A stretch of DNA of 17,426 bases, from the NCBI RefSeq assembly GCF_030151805.1, contig NZ_JASLCN010000223.1, positions 1 through 17,426 on the forward strand, written 5' to 3'. This stretch comes from Fluviicola sp. GTDB taxonomy: Bacteria > Bacteroidota > Bacteroidia > Flavobacteriales_D > Crocinitomicaceae. Under the pieces are notes generated by a model, which worked only from the letters and a program-made list of their open reading frames with translations, was not told the origin of the DNA and did no database searches. A program made the position numbers and the translations under genes. Positions 1 to 6,237 of this stretch are shown here, one piece after another (positions within the stretch are counted from its first letter, which is position 1; every line of letters starts with the position of its first letter).

Positions 1-1
1 A

Positions 2-184
2 GAATGGACAGGAGAAGAATCACTGAGCGAAGAAGCGGGGCATGTTATACAAGAAATGGACTATCCCGGAATTCAGAGTAGTCTACAAAAGGTGACAAAT
101 TGGTTTTTAGACATGTTTGAAAGTGGGAAGGAGTTACCTAGCGGTAACATATTTGATCAGAAAATCATCAAAACAGATAATTAA
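2..184 (+). CDS. 3' end of an unrecognised gene (last 60 codons)
   Basis: The frame is open from the left edge to a TAA and encodes 60 residues ending in SGNIFDQKIIKTDN. The composition looks like a normal soluble, acidic, helix-prone protein (for example LQKVTNWFLDMFESGKEL). I recognise no family. It lies 4 bp upstream of a small membrane-protein gene, and further right the same layout is a toxin tip or immunity gene followed by a small gene. It could therefore be the C-terminus of an Rhs toxin or of an immunity protein; this is inferred from position only. The start and most of the gene lie outside the window. Confidence 0.6.
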   Translation, partial: EWTGEESLSEEAGHVIQEMDYPGIQSSLQKVTNWFLDMFESGKELPSGNIFDQKIIKTDN

Positions 185-188
185 CGAT

Positions 189-491
189 ATGGAAACTACA
201 ATTTTTCTTTTAGTATTTGCTTTACTAAACATATTCTTGTTATTGCTAACATATAAGCTTCTAATCAAAAGCAGAGGTTGGGCTTATATTGGAATATCCT
301 TAGGATCAATAATAACCATGTGGGTATTGGGAGAAACAGTCAATAAAGTAAAAGTCTATTTGAAGCATAAGGGGATCATTATAGATGTTGGTCATTCTTC
401 AATTACACTAGTTGTTATATGGTTATTATTTATTTTGATCTTAATCATTTTGATTTTTCTGATTCCCCTTTTAAGAGGTTTTCGCAAGTAA
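189..491 (+). CDS. small three-helix membrane protein, possible immunity protein
   Basis: A 100-residue protein. The ATG at 189 is chosen because it starts directly with a hydrophobic helix (METTIFLLVFALLNIFLLLL) and sits 4 bp after the stop of the preceding gene; a TTG start at 117 would overlap that gene. Three membrane segments are visible: about residues 4-24, 31-48 (GWAYIGISLGSIITMWVLG) and 72-95 (a nearly pure Leu/Ile/Val stretch), ending in the basic tail RGFRK. No family is recognised. Its tight coupling to the upstream gene inside a toxin-immunity island suggests a membrane immunity protein against an envelope-acting toxin, but nothing in the sequence proves that. Confidence 0.6.
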   Translation: METTIFLLVFALLNIFLLLLTYKLLIKSRGWAYIGISLGSIITMWVLGETVNKVKVYLKHKGIIIDVGHSSITLVVIWLLFILILIILIFLIPLLRGFRK

Positions 492-551
492 TATCGAAAT
501 GACAGTATTAAAAGCAAATAAAAATTTCCTAGCATTCTGTACAAATAAGTT

Positions 552-638
552 ATGATAAAAAACAAAATATACTTACACCAATTATCTTATACATTGAATG
601 ATCTAAAGCAAAGAAAATGGTTGATTGAGATTGAATAA
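552..638 (+). other. possible short or decayed ORF (28 codons) in an otherwise empty gap
   Basis: The 194-bp gap 492-685 holds one short frame beginning ATG and reading MIKNKIYLHQLSYTLNDLKQ..WLIEIE, then TAA. The same frame continues past the stop as ASKKFIHFIEGKFSLL up to 689. That is protein-like and suggests a longer gene broken by a nonsense mutation, perhaps an immunity-gene remnant. It is short enough to be chance, and no family is recognised. Confidence 0.2.
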
Positions 639-685
639 GCATCAAAAAAGTTCATTCATTTCATAGAAGGTAAATTCTCATTATT

Positions 686-1195
686 ATGAAAATTACATTT
701 ATTATTTCACTAGCGATAATTCATTTATCCAATCCATTTATAAATGAAGTAACCCAAAGTTTTGGACACAAAAGTTATTACATTTCTATAATGATTATGC
801 TTCCTAAAGATAAAGTCCCCAAAAAATATGTAGTACAAAATGACAAGTTATTTGGACATCTAATAAAACAATTAAAATTGAATAGTACGGAAGAGTACCT
901 CTCAGTTATACGTGAAAAATTAAGTCGGAATAAACCTTTGAAATTAACCCAGTTAGATGAAGGTTTCAGAGAAGTAATCCAATCAAAAGAATTAATAGAC
1001 AATGCCAAGAAGGGAAAAGAGCATTTCATTCAAACCTACTTTGATGAAAAAGGCGTGATAAAAAGCAATAATTATGAAGCAGCAGCAGCGATTATTGATC
1101 AATTGTTTCAGTGGGAAATTCCTTGCCGGAATGATGACGAATCAGGTGTACTTTACATAAAACCAGTTTATATGAAAAATCATCCGGGGAAATAG
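686..1195 (+). CDS. hypothetical protein, possibly exported, in toxin-immunity island
   Basis: A 169-residue protein with no recognised family. It begins with a hydrophobic stretch (FIISLAIIHLSNPFI) that could be a weak signal peptide. If that is not used, ATGs at 791 and 797 would give a soluble protein starting MIMLPKDKVPKKY. The body is lysine-rich and helical (residues ~55-120), followed by an Ala-rich helix (NYEAAAAIIDQLFQW) and the end ESGVLYIKPVYMKNHPGK. The next Rhs scar starts 14 bp after its stop, so it occupies the place of an immunity gene of the preceding, no longer visible, toxin cassette. That role is inferred from position alone. Confidence 0.55.
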   Translation: MKITFIISLAIIHLSNPFINEVTQSFGHKSYYISIMIMLPKDKVPKKYVVQNDKLFGHLIKQLKLNSTEEYLSVIREKLSRNKPLKLTQLDEGFREVIQSKELIDNAKKGKEHFIQTYFDEKGVIKSNNYEAAAAIIDQLFQWEIPCRNDDESGVLYIKPVYMKNHPGK

Positions 1196-1209
1196 AAATT
1201 TAAGATCAC

Positions 1210-1980
1210 TTGGTAAAACGCACCCTAAGGAGTGCAAGGTATTATGATAGTGATGTGGCGAGGTTTTTGTCGCTTGATCCCAAAGCCAGCAAATATCCAA
1301 GTCTTTCGGCTTATAATTATGTTGGAGGTAACCCTTTGGTTTTCGTTGATCCGGATGGAAGAGATATTGAACCTTCAGAAGCATTTAAAAAGAGTGCTTT
1401 TTATCCTGTATGGATTTCGTTATCCAATAGCCCATTTTTTCGAGACAAAATTCTAAAAGAATATAGAACTAATAAGAACTACAGATATATATTAGCAATG
1501 GATGGAGAAAGCAAAAATGGAAATAGTGTACCGTTAGGTGAGGATGGCCGTACGTGGTATTTTGATATGAATGGTTACCGTGATTCCAAAAAGAATATTG
1601 TCTTGACTCATATTACGAGTGAACAATTATATACGGAGGAAGCCAATAGTTCAAGAACTCAAATAGGGATGGCGCACCTTTTGATACATGAGAGTATTCA
1701 TTCTCATGTTGGATTGAATAAAATTGAAGGGAATGATGTTAATCATACTTTGTGGGCTAACTATTTTGGTTTAATGCAAACAGCATTGAAGGAGTTTTCA
1801 GATCTAAATGGGATGGGATATACAGATGTTCAAATAAAGGAAATGTCAATGTATGGAACTGATGGAGCAGGTGTTCTTGAGGAGTATATTCAAAATAAGG
1901 CGAATGATAACGATACAACGTATGAAACCGAATATGCGAATTATCAGGAAAGAATGAATAGTGTAATGTGGAATAAATAA
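1210..1980 (+). CDS. orphan Rhs C-terminal fragment with HExxH metalloprotease-like toxin domain
   Basis: An Rhs core tail joined to a toxin tip, without the rest of the rhs gene. Residues ~6-50 are the end of the Rhs core (RSARYYDSDVARFLSLDP ... YNYVGGNPLVFVDPDGRD); the DPxG motif closes the core, as in Rhs proteins where the variable toxin follows. Residues ~51-256 are the tip. It contains HLLIHESIHSHVG, an HExxH zinc-binding motif with H160, E161 and H164; H166 or H179 (NDVNHTLW) could be a further ligand. This suggests a zincin-type peptidase that cuts a target protein in competitor cells. There is no ATG: the frame opens at a TTG after a TAA at 1201. It is therefore probably silent by itself and a donor that could recombine onto a complete rhs gene. 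The gene for a signal-peptide protein follows 13 bp downstream. Confidence 0.8.
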   Translation: MVKRTLRSARYYDSDVARFLSLDPKASKYPSLSAYNYVGGNPLVFVDPDGRDIEPSEAFKKSAFYPVWISLSNSPFFRDKILKEYRTNKNYRYILAMDGESKNGNSVPLGEDGRTWYFDMNGYRDSKKNIVLTHITSEQLYTEEANSSRTQIGMAHLLIHESIHSHVGLNKIEGNDVNHTLWANYFGLMQTALKEFSDLNGMGYTDVQIKEMSMYGTDGAGVLEEYIQNKANDNDTTYETEYANYQERMNSVMWNK

Positions 1981-1993
1981 TACATGTTTTATC

Positions 1994-2530
1994 ATGAAAA
2001 AGATTGAGGAATATTTGACGTTAGGGTTCATTGTTCTATCCATTTCTTGTTGTATCAATTTTGGCTATGGACAGGTTAATATTGAAAGGCAAAAAATAGA
2101 TTATGAATTAATTAATAAGAAGAAAAAAATTACTCTAACGGTTGAAAAAAAAGCAGACTCTAACGAAGAGTTGTATTATGGTATTATTTGTAATGATACT
2201 AATTTGCGTAATTGTGTACTATCTCTGAGAAAGAACTCAATAAACAATTGGGATATTAATGTATCTGGGAATTGGAAAACATTTTATACGGAAAATGGTC
2301 TTGTAGACAGCATCTCTTTATTAAATGGTGTAGGGATTAAAAAGATAGATGATTTTGTTTTTATGACTAATAAAATCTCTAAGTTTTATTTTTCCTCTGT
2401 AGGAAAATCTACTTCTCCACCAACATATTATTTTTCTCCAAATCTTGGAATTGTTGTAATAAAAACTTCTATGGGATTTTATATAAGAAAAGATTTAATT
2501 GATGAGTGGACAGGTATAATAAGATATTAA
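1994..2530 (+). CDS. exported protein, candidate immunity protein for the HExxH toxin
   Basis: A 178-residue protein with a clear signal peptide: basic start MKKIEEY, hydrophobic core LGFIVLSISCCINFG, probable cleavage after GYG before QVNIE. The mature part is beta-rich (ITLTVEKKADS, YYFSPNLGIVVIKTSMGFYI) with no family I recognise. It begins 13 bp after the stop of the metalloprotease-like Rhs tip, the usual place of a cognate immunity gene. Export would match a toxin that acts in the periplasm. Function is inferred from position and from the signal peptide. Confidence 0.65.
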   Translation: MKKIEEYLTLGFIVLSISCCINFGYGQVNIERQKIDYELINKKKKITLTVEKKADSNEELYYGIICNDTNLRNCVLSLRKNSINNWDINVSGNWKTFYTENGLVDSISLLNGVGIKKIDDFVFMTNKISKFYFSSVGKSTSPPTYYFSPNLGIVVIKTSMGFYIRKDLIDEWTGIIRY

Positions 2531-2532
2531 AA

Positions 2533-2864
2533 ATGAAAAGAAGAATTGAAGTTTTTTCTATGGATTATGTAGGGAATGGGACTCACAGCATGGTGAAGTT
2601 GAGGTTTATGATAAAACCGGAAAAAAACATAAAGGAGCTTGGGATTCAGAAACTGGGGAACAGGTTAAACCTCCTGTTCCAGGTCGTAAAGCTTCCAGGT
2701 CTAAAATGGAAACTAAAGAAAACTCCAGTGCGAAAGATTCCAATTTTCCGAGATCTAATAATCTTGATCCAGATGCTGTAAAAGAGGGGGCAAAGGCAGG
2801 CACAGCAGTCGGTGTTGGAACGGTAATACTTTTAACAATAGTATTTATTTTATCTCCTGGCTAG
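2533..2864 (+). pseudogene. frameshifted, truncated colicin E3-type ribonuclease toxin domain
   Basis: The frame open from 2550 to the TAG at 2862 has no start codon but reads EWDSQHGEVEVYDKTGKK.. ..GEQVKPPVPGRK. This is the signature of the colicin E3/cloacin cytotoxic domain, which cuts 16S rRNA in the ribosomal A site. The four residues known from colicin E3 (Asp510, His513, Glu517, Arg545) are all present with identical spacing: D, H at +3, E at +7, R at +35. The N-terminal half is missing. The ATG at 2533, 2 bp after the previous gene, reads KRRIEVFSMDYV in another frame; one lost base near 2570-2574 would join that to REWDSQHG. After the RNase core comes a polar linker and a hydrophobic C-terminus (AGTAVGVGTVILLTIVFIL), which is unusual for this family. 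The downstream 85-residue gene fits an immunity partner. Confidence 0.75.
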
Positions 2865-2900
2865 AAAGAAAGAAACTTAAACTATAAATTGAACTAAATT

Positions 2901-3158
2901 ATGAAAACAAAATTGCTTCTAACTGTTTTTGAAAAAACAGGAGAAAAACTAGTTAGAGAAATAGACATTTCTCATTATAGTCTGGAAAAAATAAATAAAA
3001 TATGCCCACCAGATTTACCTGGAGATTTTCAATATTGTGATGGTCATTTTGTTGAAGAAGAACAATATTTAAAGCTAAAAGAGTTTATTACTGAATTTTC
3101 GGATTATAATTATAATGACTACGATTTCAATATTGGTACATTTAGAATTGTTGACTAA
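2901..3158 (+). CDS. small acidic protein, candidate immunity protein of the E3-type RNase
   Basis: An 85-residue cytoplasmic protein without signal peptide or membrane helix. Its length equals that of colicin E3-type immunity proteins, and its C-terminal half is rich in Asp, Glu and Tyr (EFSDYNYNDYDFNIGTF), suited to covering a basic RNase. The N-terminal pattern TVFEKTGEKLVREIDIS reminds me of the small DUF7683 family, but I cannot verify that and the match to the classical E3 immunity sequence is not obvious. It begins 36 bp after the RNase remnant. Being cytoplasmic fits a toxin that attacks ribosomes. Its survival beside a broken toxin would fit protection against related strains. Confidence 0.65.
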   Translation: MKTKLLLTVFEKTGEKLVREIDISHYSLEKINKICPPDLPGDFQYCDGHFVEEEQYLKLKEFITEFSDYNYNDYDFNIGTFRIVD

Positions 3159-3918
3159 GGTTGGGAATAAAAGAATAAGAAAAGTTGCAACCGAATTTGG
3201 CTTGGGGTGTGTGTTTTGCGTAGGGGCTTCATTTTTATCCTTTGGTCAGGGTCCAATAAGTTGGGTCAATTATCTGAAGCAGATACCTGATAATTTAGTT
3301 TTAATAGATATAATAAAAGGTAAAGATGTATATACGTTGGATTTTCGGGATACCGTTAATGGAATAACTTTACAACAGCATGTTATTCGGAATGATGGGT
3401 ATAGCATTAATTACTTTGATTTTAACCCTTCCAATAGGAGTATGGCTTTCAGTAACCGAATGGATTTTGACAGTTTAAATCGAATGAGAGTTTATGGATA
3501 TTCTATCGGTAGAACACATTTGAGTTATAACTATTCCGAAGATGGTCGTTTGGAATCTTATTCATATCTCACGGAAGATACTACAACACTGGAAAAAGCC
3601 GCAAAGGAATTCAGATACACAGAAGATTCATATGTCATAGAATTTCATCCGAATGGTGTGATTAAGAAGCATTACTTTTTTGTAGATGGCCTTCAGAAAG
3701 TGATCGAATATTGGCCCAATGGACGAATTAAAAGTGAAGCAGAAATGCGGGTTCAATGGCAATTATACTGTGGAAGTTATGTTGAATATGACCAAAAAGG
3801 AAATTTGATTGTTAAAGGAAACTATGAGTTTATTTATTCGAGTATTCCTGCACATAAAAAAGTAGGTGTTTGGAAGTATTATAAAAATGGGAAGTTGATT
3901 AAAAAGGAAAGGTATTGA
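3151..3918 (+). CDS. exported YwqK/MORN-like repeat protein
   Basis: About 255 residues. A signal peptide is visible (NKRIRKVATEFGLGCVFCVG..FLSFGQG), but no ATG starts it. I chose the TTG at 3151, which overlaps the end of the preceding gene by 8 bp; an ATG at 3115 would give a longer leader and a 44-bp overlap. The C-terminal half carries short beta-hairpin repeats of the type seen in YwqK-family and MORN-like proteins: EFHPNGVIKKHYFF, EYWPNGRIKSEAEM, EYDQKGNLIVKGNYEF and GVWKYYKNGKLIKKERY. YwqK-family proteins are annotated as antitoxins of polymorphic toxins, so an immunity role in this island is plausible. The N-terminal half (residues ~35-140) is not recognised. Confidence 0.65.
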   Translation: MTKVGNKRIRKVATEFGLGCVFCVGASFLSFGQGPISWVNYLKQIPDNLVLIDIIKGKDVYTLDFRDTVNGITLQQHVIRNDGYSINYFDFNPSNRSMAFSNRMDFDSLNRMRVYGYSIGRTHLSYNYSEDGRLESYSYLTEDTTTLEKAAKEFRYTEDSYVIEFHPNGVIKKHYFFVDGLQKVIEYWPNGRIKSEAEMRVQWQLYCGSYVEYDQKGNLIVKGNYEFIYSSIPAHKKVGVWKYYKNGKLIKKERY

Positions 3919-3961
3919 TTTTGATTCGAAGAAGGAATTAGTTATCAAATAAAGAGAATAA

Positions 3962-4267
3962 ATGATGAGGTTATACAAACTAATCGTTGTTGCTTTAGCA
4001 GAGTTCTTTCTAGGTAGCTTCAATGCTGGTCAAACTTCCAAAGAATTCTTGATTAAAGATACCAAGACCGCTATTGAGTTTGCAAAGGTAATTTGGAAAC
4101 CTTATTACGGAAAATTAATAAATACCCATAAACCATTCGAAGCATCAATGATAAGAGATAGTATTTGGGTTGTTCAGGGAACATTGAAAACCAAAAAGGG
4201 AGGAAAGCCTTATTTGGAGTTTAATGCTTATGATTGCACGGTTTACAAAATGTCTTTTGGAAAATGA
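3962..4267 (+). CDS. NTF2-fold immunity protein (Imm-NTF2-2, YbbC/YhhH-like)
   Basis: 101 residues. A signal peptide-like start (MMRLYKLIVVALAEFFLGSFNAG) is followed by the characteristic family pattern: IKDTKTAIEFAKVIWKPYYG, then HKPFEASMIRDSIWVVQGTL, then GGKPYLEFNAYDCTVYKMSFGK. I match it to the NTF2-fold immunity family that includes E. coli YbbC and YhhH, both encoded beside Rhs toxins. Known members protect against Rhs-type toxins by binding the tip. No matching toxin lies immediately upstream, so this is an orphan immunity gene. The next gene overlaps its stop codon (ATGA), which implies coupled translation. Confidence 0.8.
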   Translation: MMRLYKLIVVALAEFFLGSFNAGQTSKEFLIKDTKTAIEFAKVIWKPYYGKLINTHKPFEASMIRDSIWVVQGTLKTKKGGKPYLEFNAYDCTVYKMSFGK

Positions 4268-4662
4268 GAAGTATTCAGGTTAAAATATTGATGTACAGCA
4301 TTATGTCACTTATTTCGTTGTTCATCTGTTTGAAATTTGTTTTTTGGATGTCTCTAGACTTACCAATAAGTAGACTTTCAATTGTTTATTTAGTGTTGAT
4401 TTTGGTCTGTTTATTTTTAAGGAATAAAATTTCATTTGTCGCTTTAATCATTTTAACAATTTTCCCTTTTGTGTACAAAATGATGAATACTCATCTGAGT
4501 GGGAATTTATTCACTGAATTTTCATCTGTTTTATTTCCTCTTACAGGAAAAGGAGAATATGTTTTAGGAATTCGTATAGTTAATGTCTCATATTTGATTT
4601 ATTCCCTAATCTTAATAATAGTTTTGTTTGTTCCAGGAATTAGGAAATCATACCTTAAATAA
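4264..4662 (+). CDS. small multi-pass membrane protein
   Basis: 132 residues when started at the ATG at 4264, which overlaps the TGA of the NTF2-fold gene; a start at 4234 would only add 10 residues inside that gene. About four hydrophobic segments are visible: MYSIMSLISLFICLKFVFWM, SIVYLVLILVCLFL, ISFVALIILTIFPFVY and VSYLIYSLILIIVLFVPGI. No family is recognised. The tight coupling to an immunity gene suggests either a second immunity protein or an envelope component of the same cassette. There is no experimental or motif support for either. Confidence 0.6.
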   Translation: MRSIQVKILMYSIMSLISLFICLKFVFWMSLDLPISRLSIVYLVLILVCLFLRNKISFVALIILTIFPFVYKMMNTHLSGNLFTEFSSVLFPLTGKGEYVLGIRIVNVSYLIYSLILIIVLFVPGIRKSYLK

Positions 4663-4709
4663 GGTAATAAAAGGCTAAATGAAAAAACAACATCTATGTT
4701 ATTTTTGGG

Positions 4710-5603
4710 AGAAAAGTACTGCGGGAATACGACAATGGTGCGGGTGATCGCTATTTAACCACGCAGGATGAACGTGACCGGGAAACCGGTTTGGATTATC
4801 GTGGAGCACGTTATTATGATTCGGATATTGCGCGGTTCTTGTCAACAGACCCTTGGGCAGATAAATACCCGAGTTGGAGTACGTATAATTATGTGATGGG
4901 GAACCCGGTTATGTTTGTTGATCCAACTGGAAAAGGTGTTACAGGAGATTTTTACAAAGCAGATGGTACTTGGTTAGGATCGGATGGAAAAAAAGATGAC
5001 AAAGCTTATGTTGCGGATGGTAAGAACGAAGATGGAACCTATAAAAATGCCAAAGAGTTATCAATTACCAACACGGAGTTATTGGATAGAGCTGCTTGGG
5101 TTTTTGGAGAAAGTAGAGGTTCTGATGAAGTGATTACCAATAGAGTTGTAAATGCAGGGGAAAAAGGAAAAACCAAAGATGCGCGAGTCGCTGATTATTA
5201 TGCGTTTGCAATAAACAATGCTGCTTCGAAAGATGGGGGGTTTTACAAAGCAATTAGGGTTAGAATGAGTAAGCGAAATCCAAAAGGAGGAATGATCTAT
5301 TCCAGTGATGGTTACTTTGATGGAACTACCGGAAATGCTAATAGCAAGGAATTTGCCAGAGAGCGAAAAGAAGGAATTGAATCGTTAATGGCATTGACAA
5401 ACGCAAATACTGCCATATCTGCCGTAATTTCGAGTGTTAATGGCGGAACAGACCCAACAAATGGCTCAAGGGCATGGTTGGGGGGAGTTAGATACGCAAA
5501 ACCTTATGTGGACGATGCAGGTAAAAGTACGGATAAGGCAGTATTTCAGTTTAGTTTCAGTTCAGAAAACGGAAAATATTTCCACTCATTTTATAAAAAA
5601 TAG
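4710..5603 (+). CDS. orphan Rhs C-terminal fragment with lysozyme/SleB-like toxin domain
   Basis: Rhs homology begins near 4710 (RKVLREYDNGAGDRYLTTQ), continues through DYRGARYYDSDIARFLSTDP and closes at FVDPTGKG. There is no ATG; the first usable start is TTG 4791, and a TGA stands in frame at 4680, so the piece lacks its rhs front. Numbered from 4791, the tip spans residues ~48-270. ELLDRAAWVFGESRG (E107) and DPTNGSRAWLGG (221-232) resemble the catalytic Glu region and the DPTgGA motif of SleB-type cell-wall hydrolases and related lysozyme folds. I read it as a peptidoglycan-cutting toxin; the similarity is motif-level only. The next gene, encoding an exported protein, starts 1 bp after the stop, which fits a periplasmic target. 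The Rhs part is richer in G+C than the tip. Confidence 0.75.
   Translation, partial: RKVLREYDNGAGDRYLTTQDERDRETGLDYRGARYYDSDIARFLSTDPWADKYPSWSTYNYVMGNPVMFVDPTGKGVTGDFYKADGTWLGSDGKKDDKAYVADGKNEDGTYKNAKELSITNTELLDRAAWVFGESRGSDEVITNRVVNAGEKGKTKDARVADYYAFAINNAASKDGGFYKAIRVRMSKRNPKGGMIYSSDGYFDGTTGNANSKEFARERKEGIESLMALTNANTAISAVISSVNGGTDPTNGSRAWLGGVRYAKPYVDDAGKSTDKAVFQFSFSSENGKYFHSFYKK
4716..4739 (+). repeat. 24-bp Rhs-core direct repeat, copy 1
   Basis: This 24-bp segment encodes VLREYDNG of the Rhs core and recurs without mismatch at 6193-6216. It begins GTACTGCGGG and ends CGACAATGGT. It could serve as a homology patch for recombination between Rhs cassettes. Confidence 0.85.
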
Positions 5604-5604
5604 T

Positions 5605-6141
5605 ATGTATAGAGTTGTTTTTTTAATATTTATTTTATCGGGGAACTTTAGTTATTCCCAAAAATGTTCGACATTAAGTGAACACCGGCAGAATCACTCG
5701 TATAAAGATACTGATTCAATGAGAGTTTATTCATTTGATGATTCTGATATGAAGTTAATTACACATGCACGATTTCAAGAATATTTTGTTGAATCTGATA
5801 CTTTATTCAGAGATTATATTCAAATGAAGAGCCAACAAATAATTCTTGATCCTTTGTTGGGAATTTCGGGGGCGTATACGGCCGAATATGAACTCATTGA
5901 GTTTTATGAAATAAAGCACAAAGGAAAAACGTATTTAATATTTGAAGGTGGAGATATCTTTCCAATAGGTTCAGAAGCTACGGTGTGTTATATTCTATTC
6001 GAGAAAGAAGGAAATGAATTAAATTTTATTTCGACTTATGAACATGACCAAGATCCCAATCATCCCTTTGGAGAGATTAAAATCTGTTTTTCCAAAAAAG
6101 GTTTGAAACTAAAAGAGAAGTATTTGAAACAGATAAAATAG
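5605..6141 (+). CDS. exported protein, candidate immunity protein for the lysozyme-like toxin
   Basis: 178 residues starting at the ATG 1 bp after the toxin stop; a longer in-frame start at 5434 would lie inside the toxin gene. A signal peptide is clear (MYRVVFLIFILSGNFSYSQ, cleavage before KCSTL). The mature part is soluble and acidic, with EYELIEFYEIKHKGKTYLIF and a lysine-rich C-terminus KKGLKLKEKYLKQIK. No family is recognised. Position and export make it the likely periplasmic inhibitor of the preceding toxin. A diverged copy of its last ~18 codons stands at 6553-6615, evidence that a paralogous cassette once existed there. Confidence 0.65.
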   Translation: MYRVVFLIFILSGNFSYSQKCSTLSEHRQNHSYKDTDSMRVYSFDDSDMKLITHARFQEYFVESDTLFRDYIQMKSQQIILDPLLGISGAYTAEYELIEFYEIKHKGKTYLIFEGGDIFPIGSEATVCYILFEKEGNELNFISTYEHDQDPNHPFGEIKICFSKKGLKLKEKYLKQIK

Positions 6142-6154
6142 TAGGGGTTTGATT

Positions 6155-6194
6155 GTTTGAATTAGAAGTGTTTTGTGACTCAGTACAGAAAGGT
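6155..6194 (+). repeat. 40-bp direct repeat, copy 1
   Basis: This 40-bp segment starts GTTTGAATTAGAAG and ends ACAGAAAGGT. It recurs at 6610-6649 with one mismatch (A to G at 6183, first base after CTCA). The two copies flank the DUF1493 cassette. It runs from just after an immunity gene into the codons before VLREYDNG of an Rhs scar. Confidence 0.9.
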
Positions 6195-6234
6195 ACTGCG
6201 GGAATACGACAATGGTCTAATGCCATTACGATAA
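6187..6234 (+). pseudogene. minimal Rhs-core scar (RKVLREYDNG)
   Basis: In frame 6187 the translation is RKVLREYDNGLMPLR followed by TAA. The first ten residues equal the beginning of the Rhs fragment at 4710; after the Gly the homology stops and a stop codon comes within five codons. It is the smallest Rhs scar in the window, ends 3 bp before the DUF1493 start codon, and marks the upstream junction of that cassette. No toxin tip is attached. Confidence 0.7.
6193..6216 (+). repeat. 24-bp Rhs-core direct repeat, copy 2
   Basis: Identical to 4716-4739 over 24 bp, after which the two sequences diverge abruptly (GCGGGTG against CTAATGCC). Confidence 0.85.
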
Positions 6235-6237
6235 ACT

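Noticed and set aside
2506..2781. + strand frame reading through the E3-type region
   Set aside because: It loses the EWDSQHG motif and gives a low-quality basic translation; the motif-bearing frame is the real one. Its first codons may be the original start of the frameshifted toxin.
4234..4263. Upstream start of the small membrane protein
   Set aside because: It would overlap the NTF2-fold gene by 34 bp; the ATG overlapping the stop codon gives the usual coupled arrangement.
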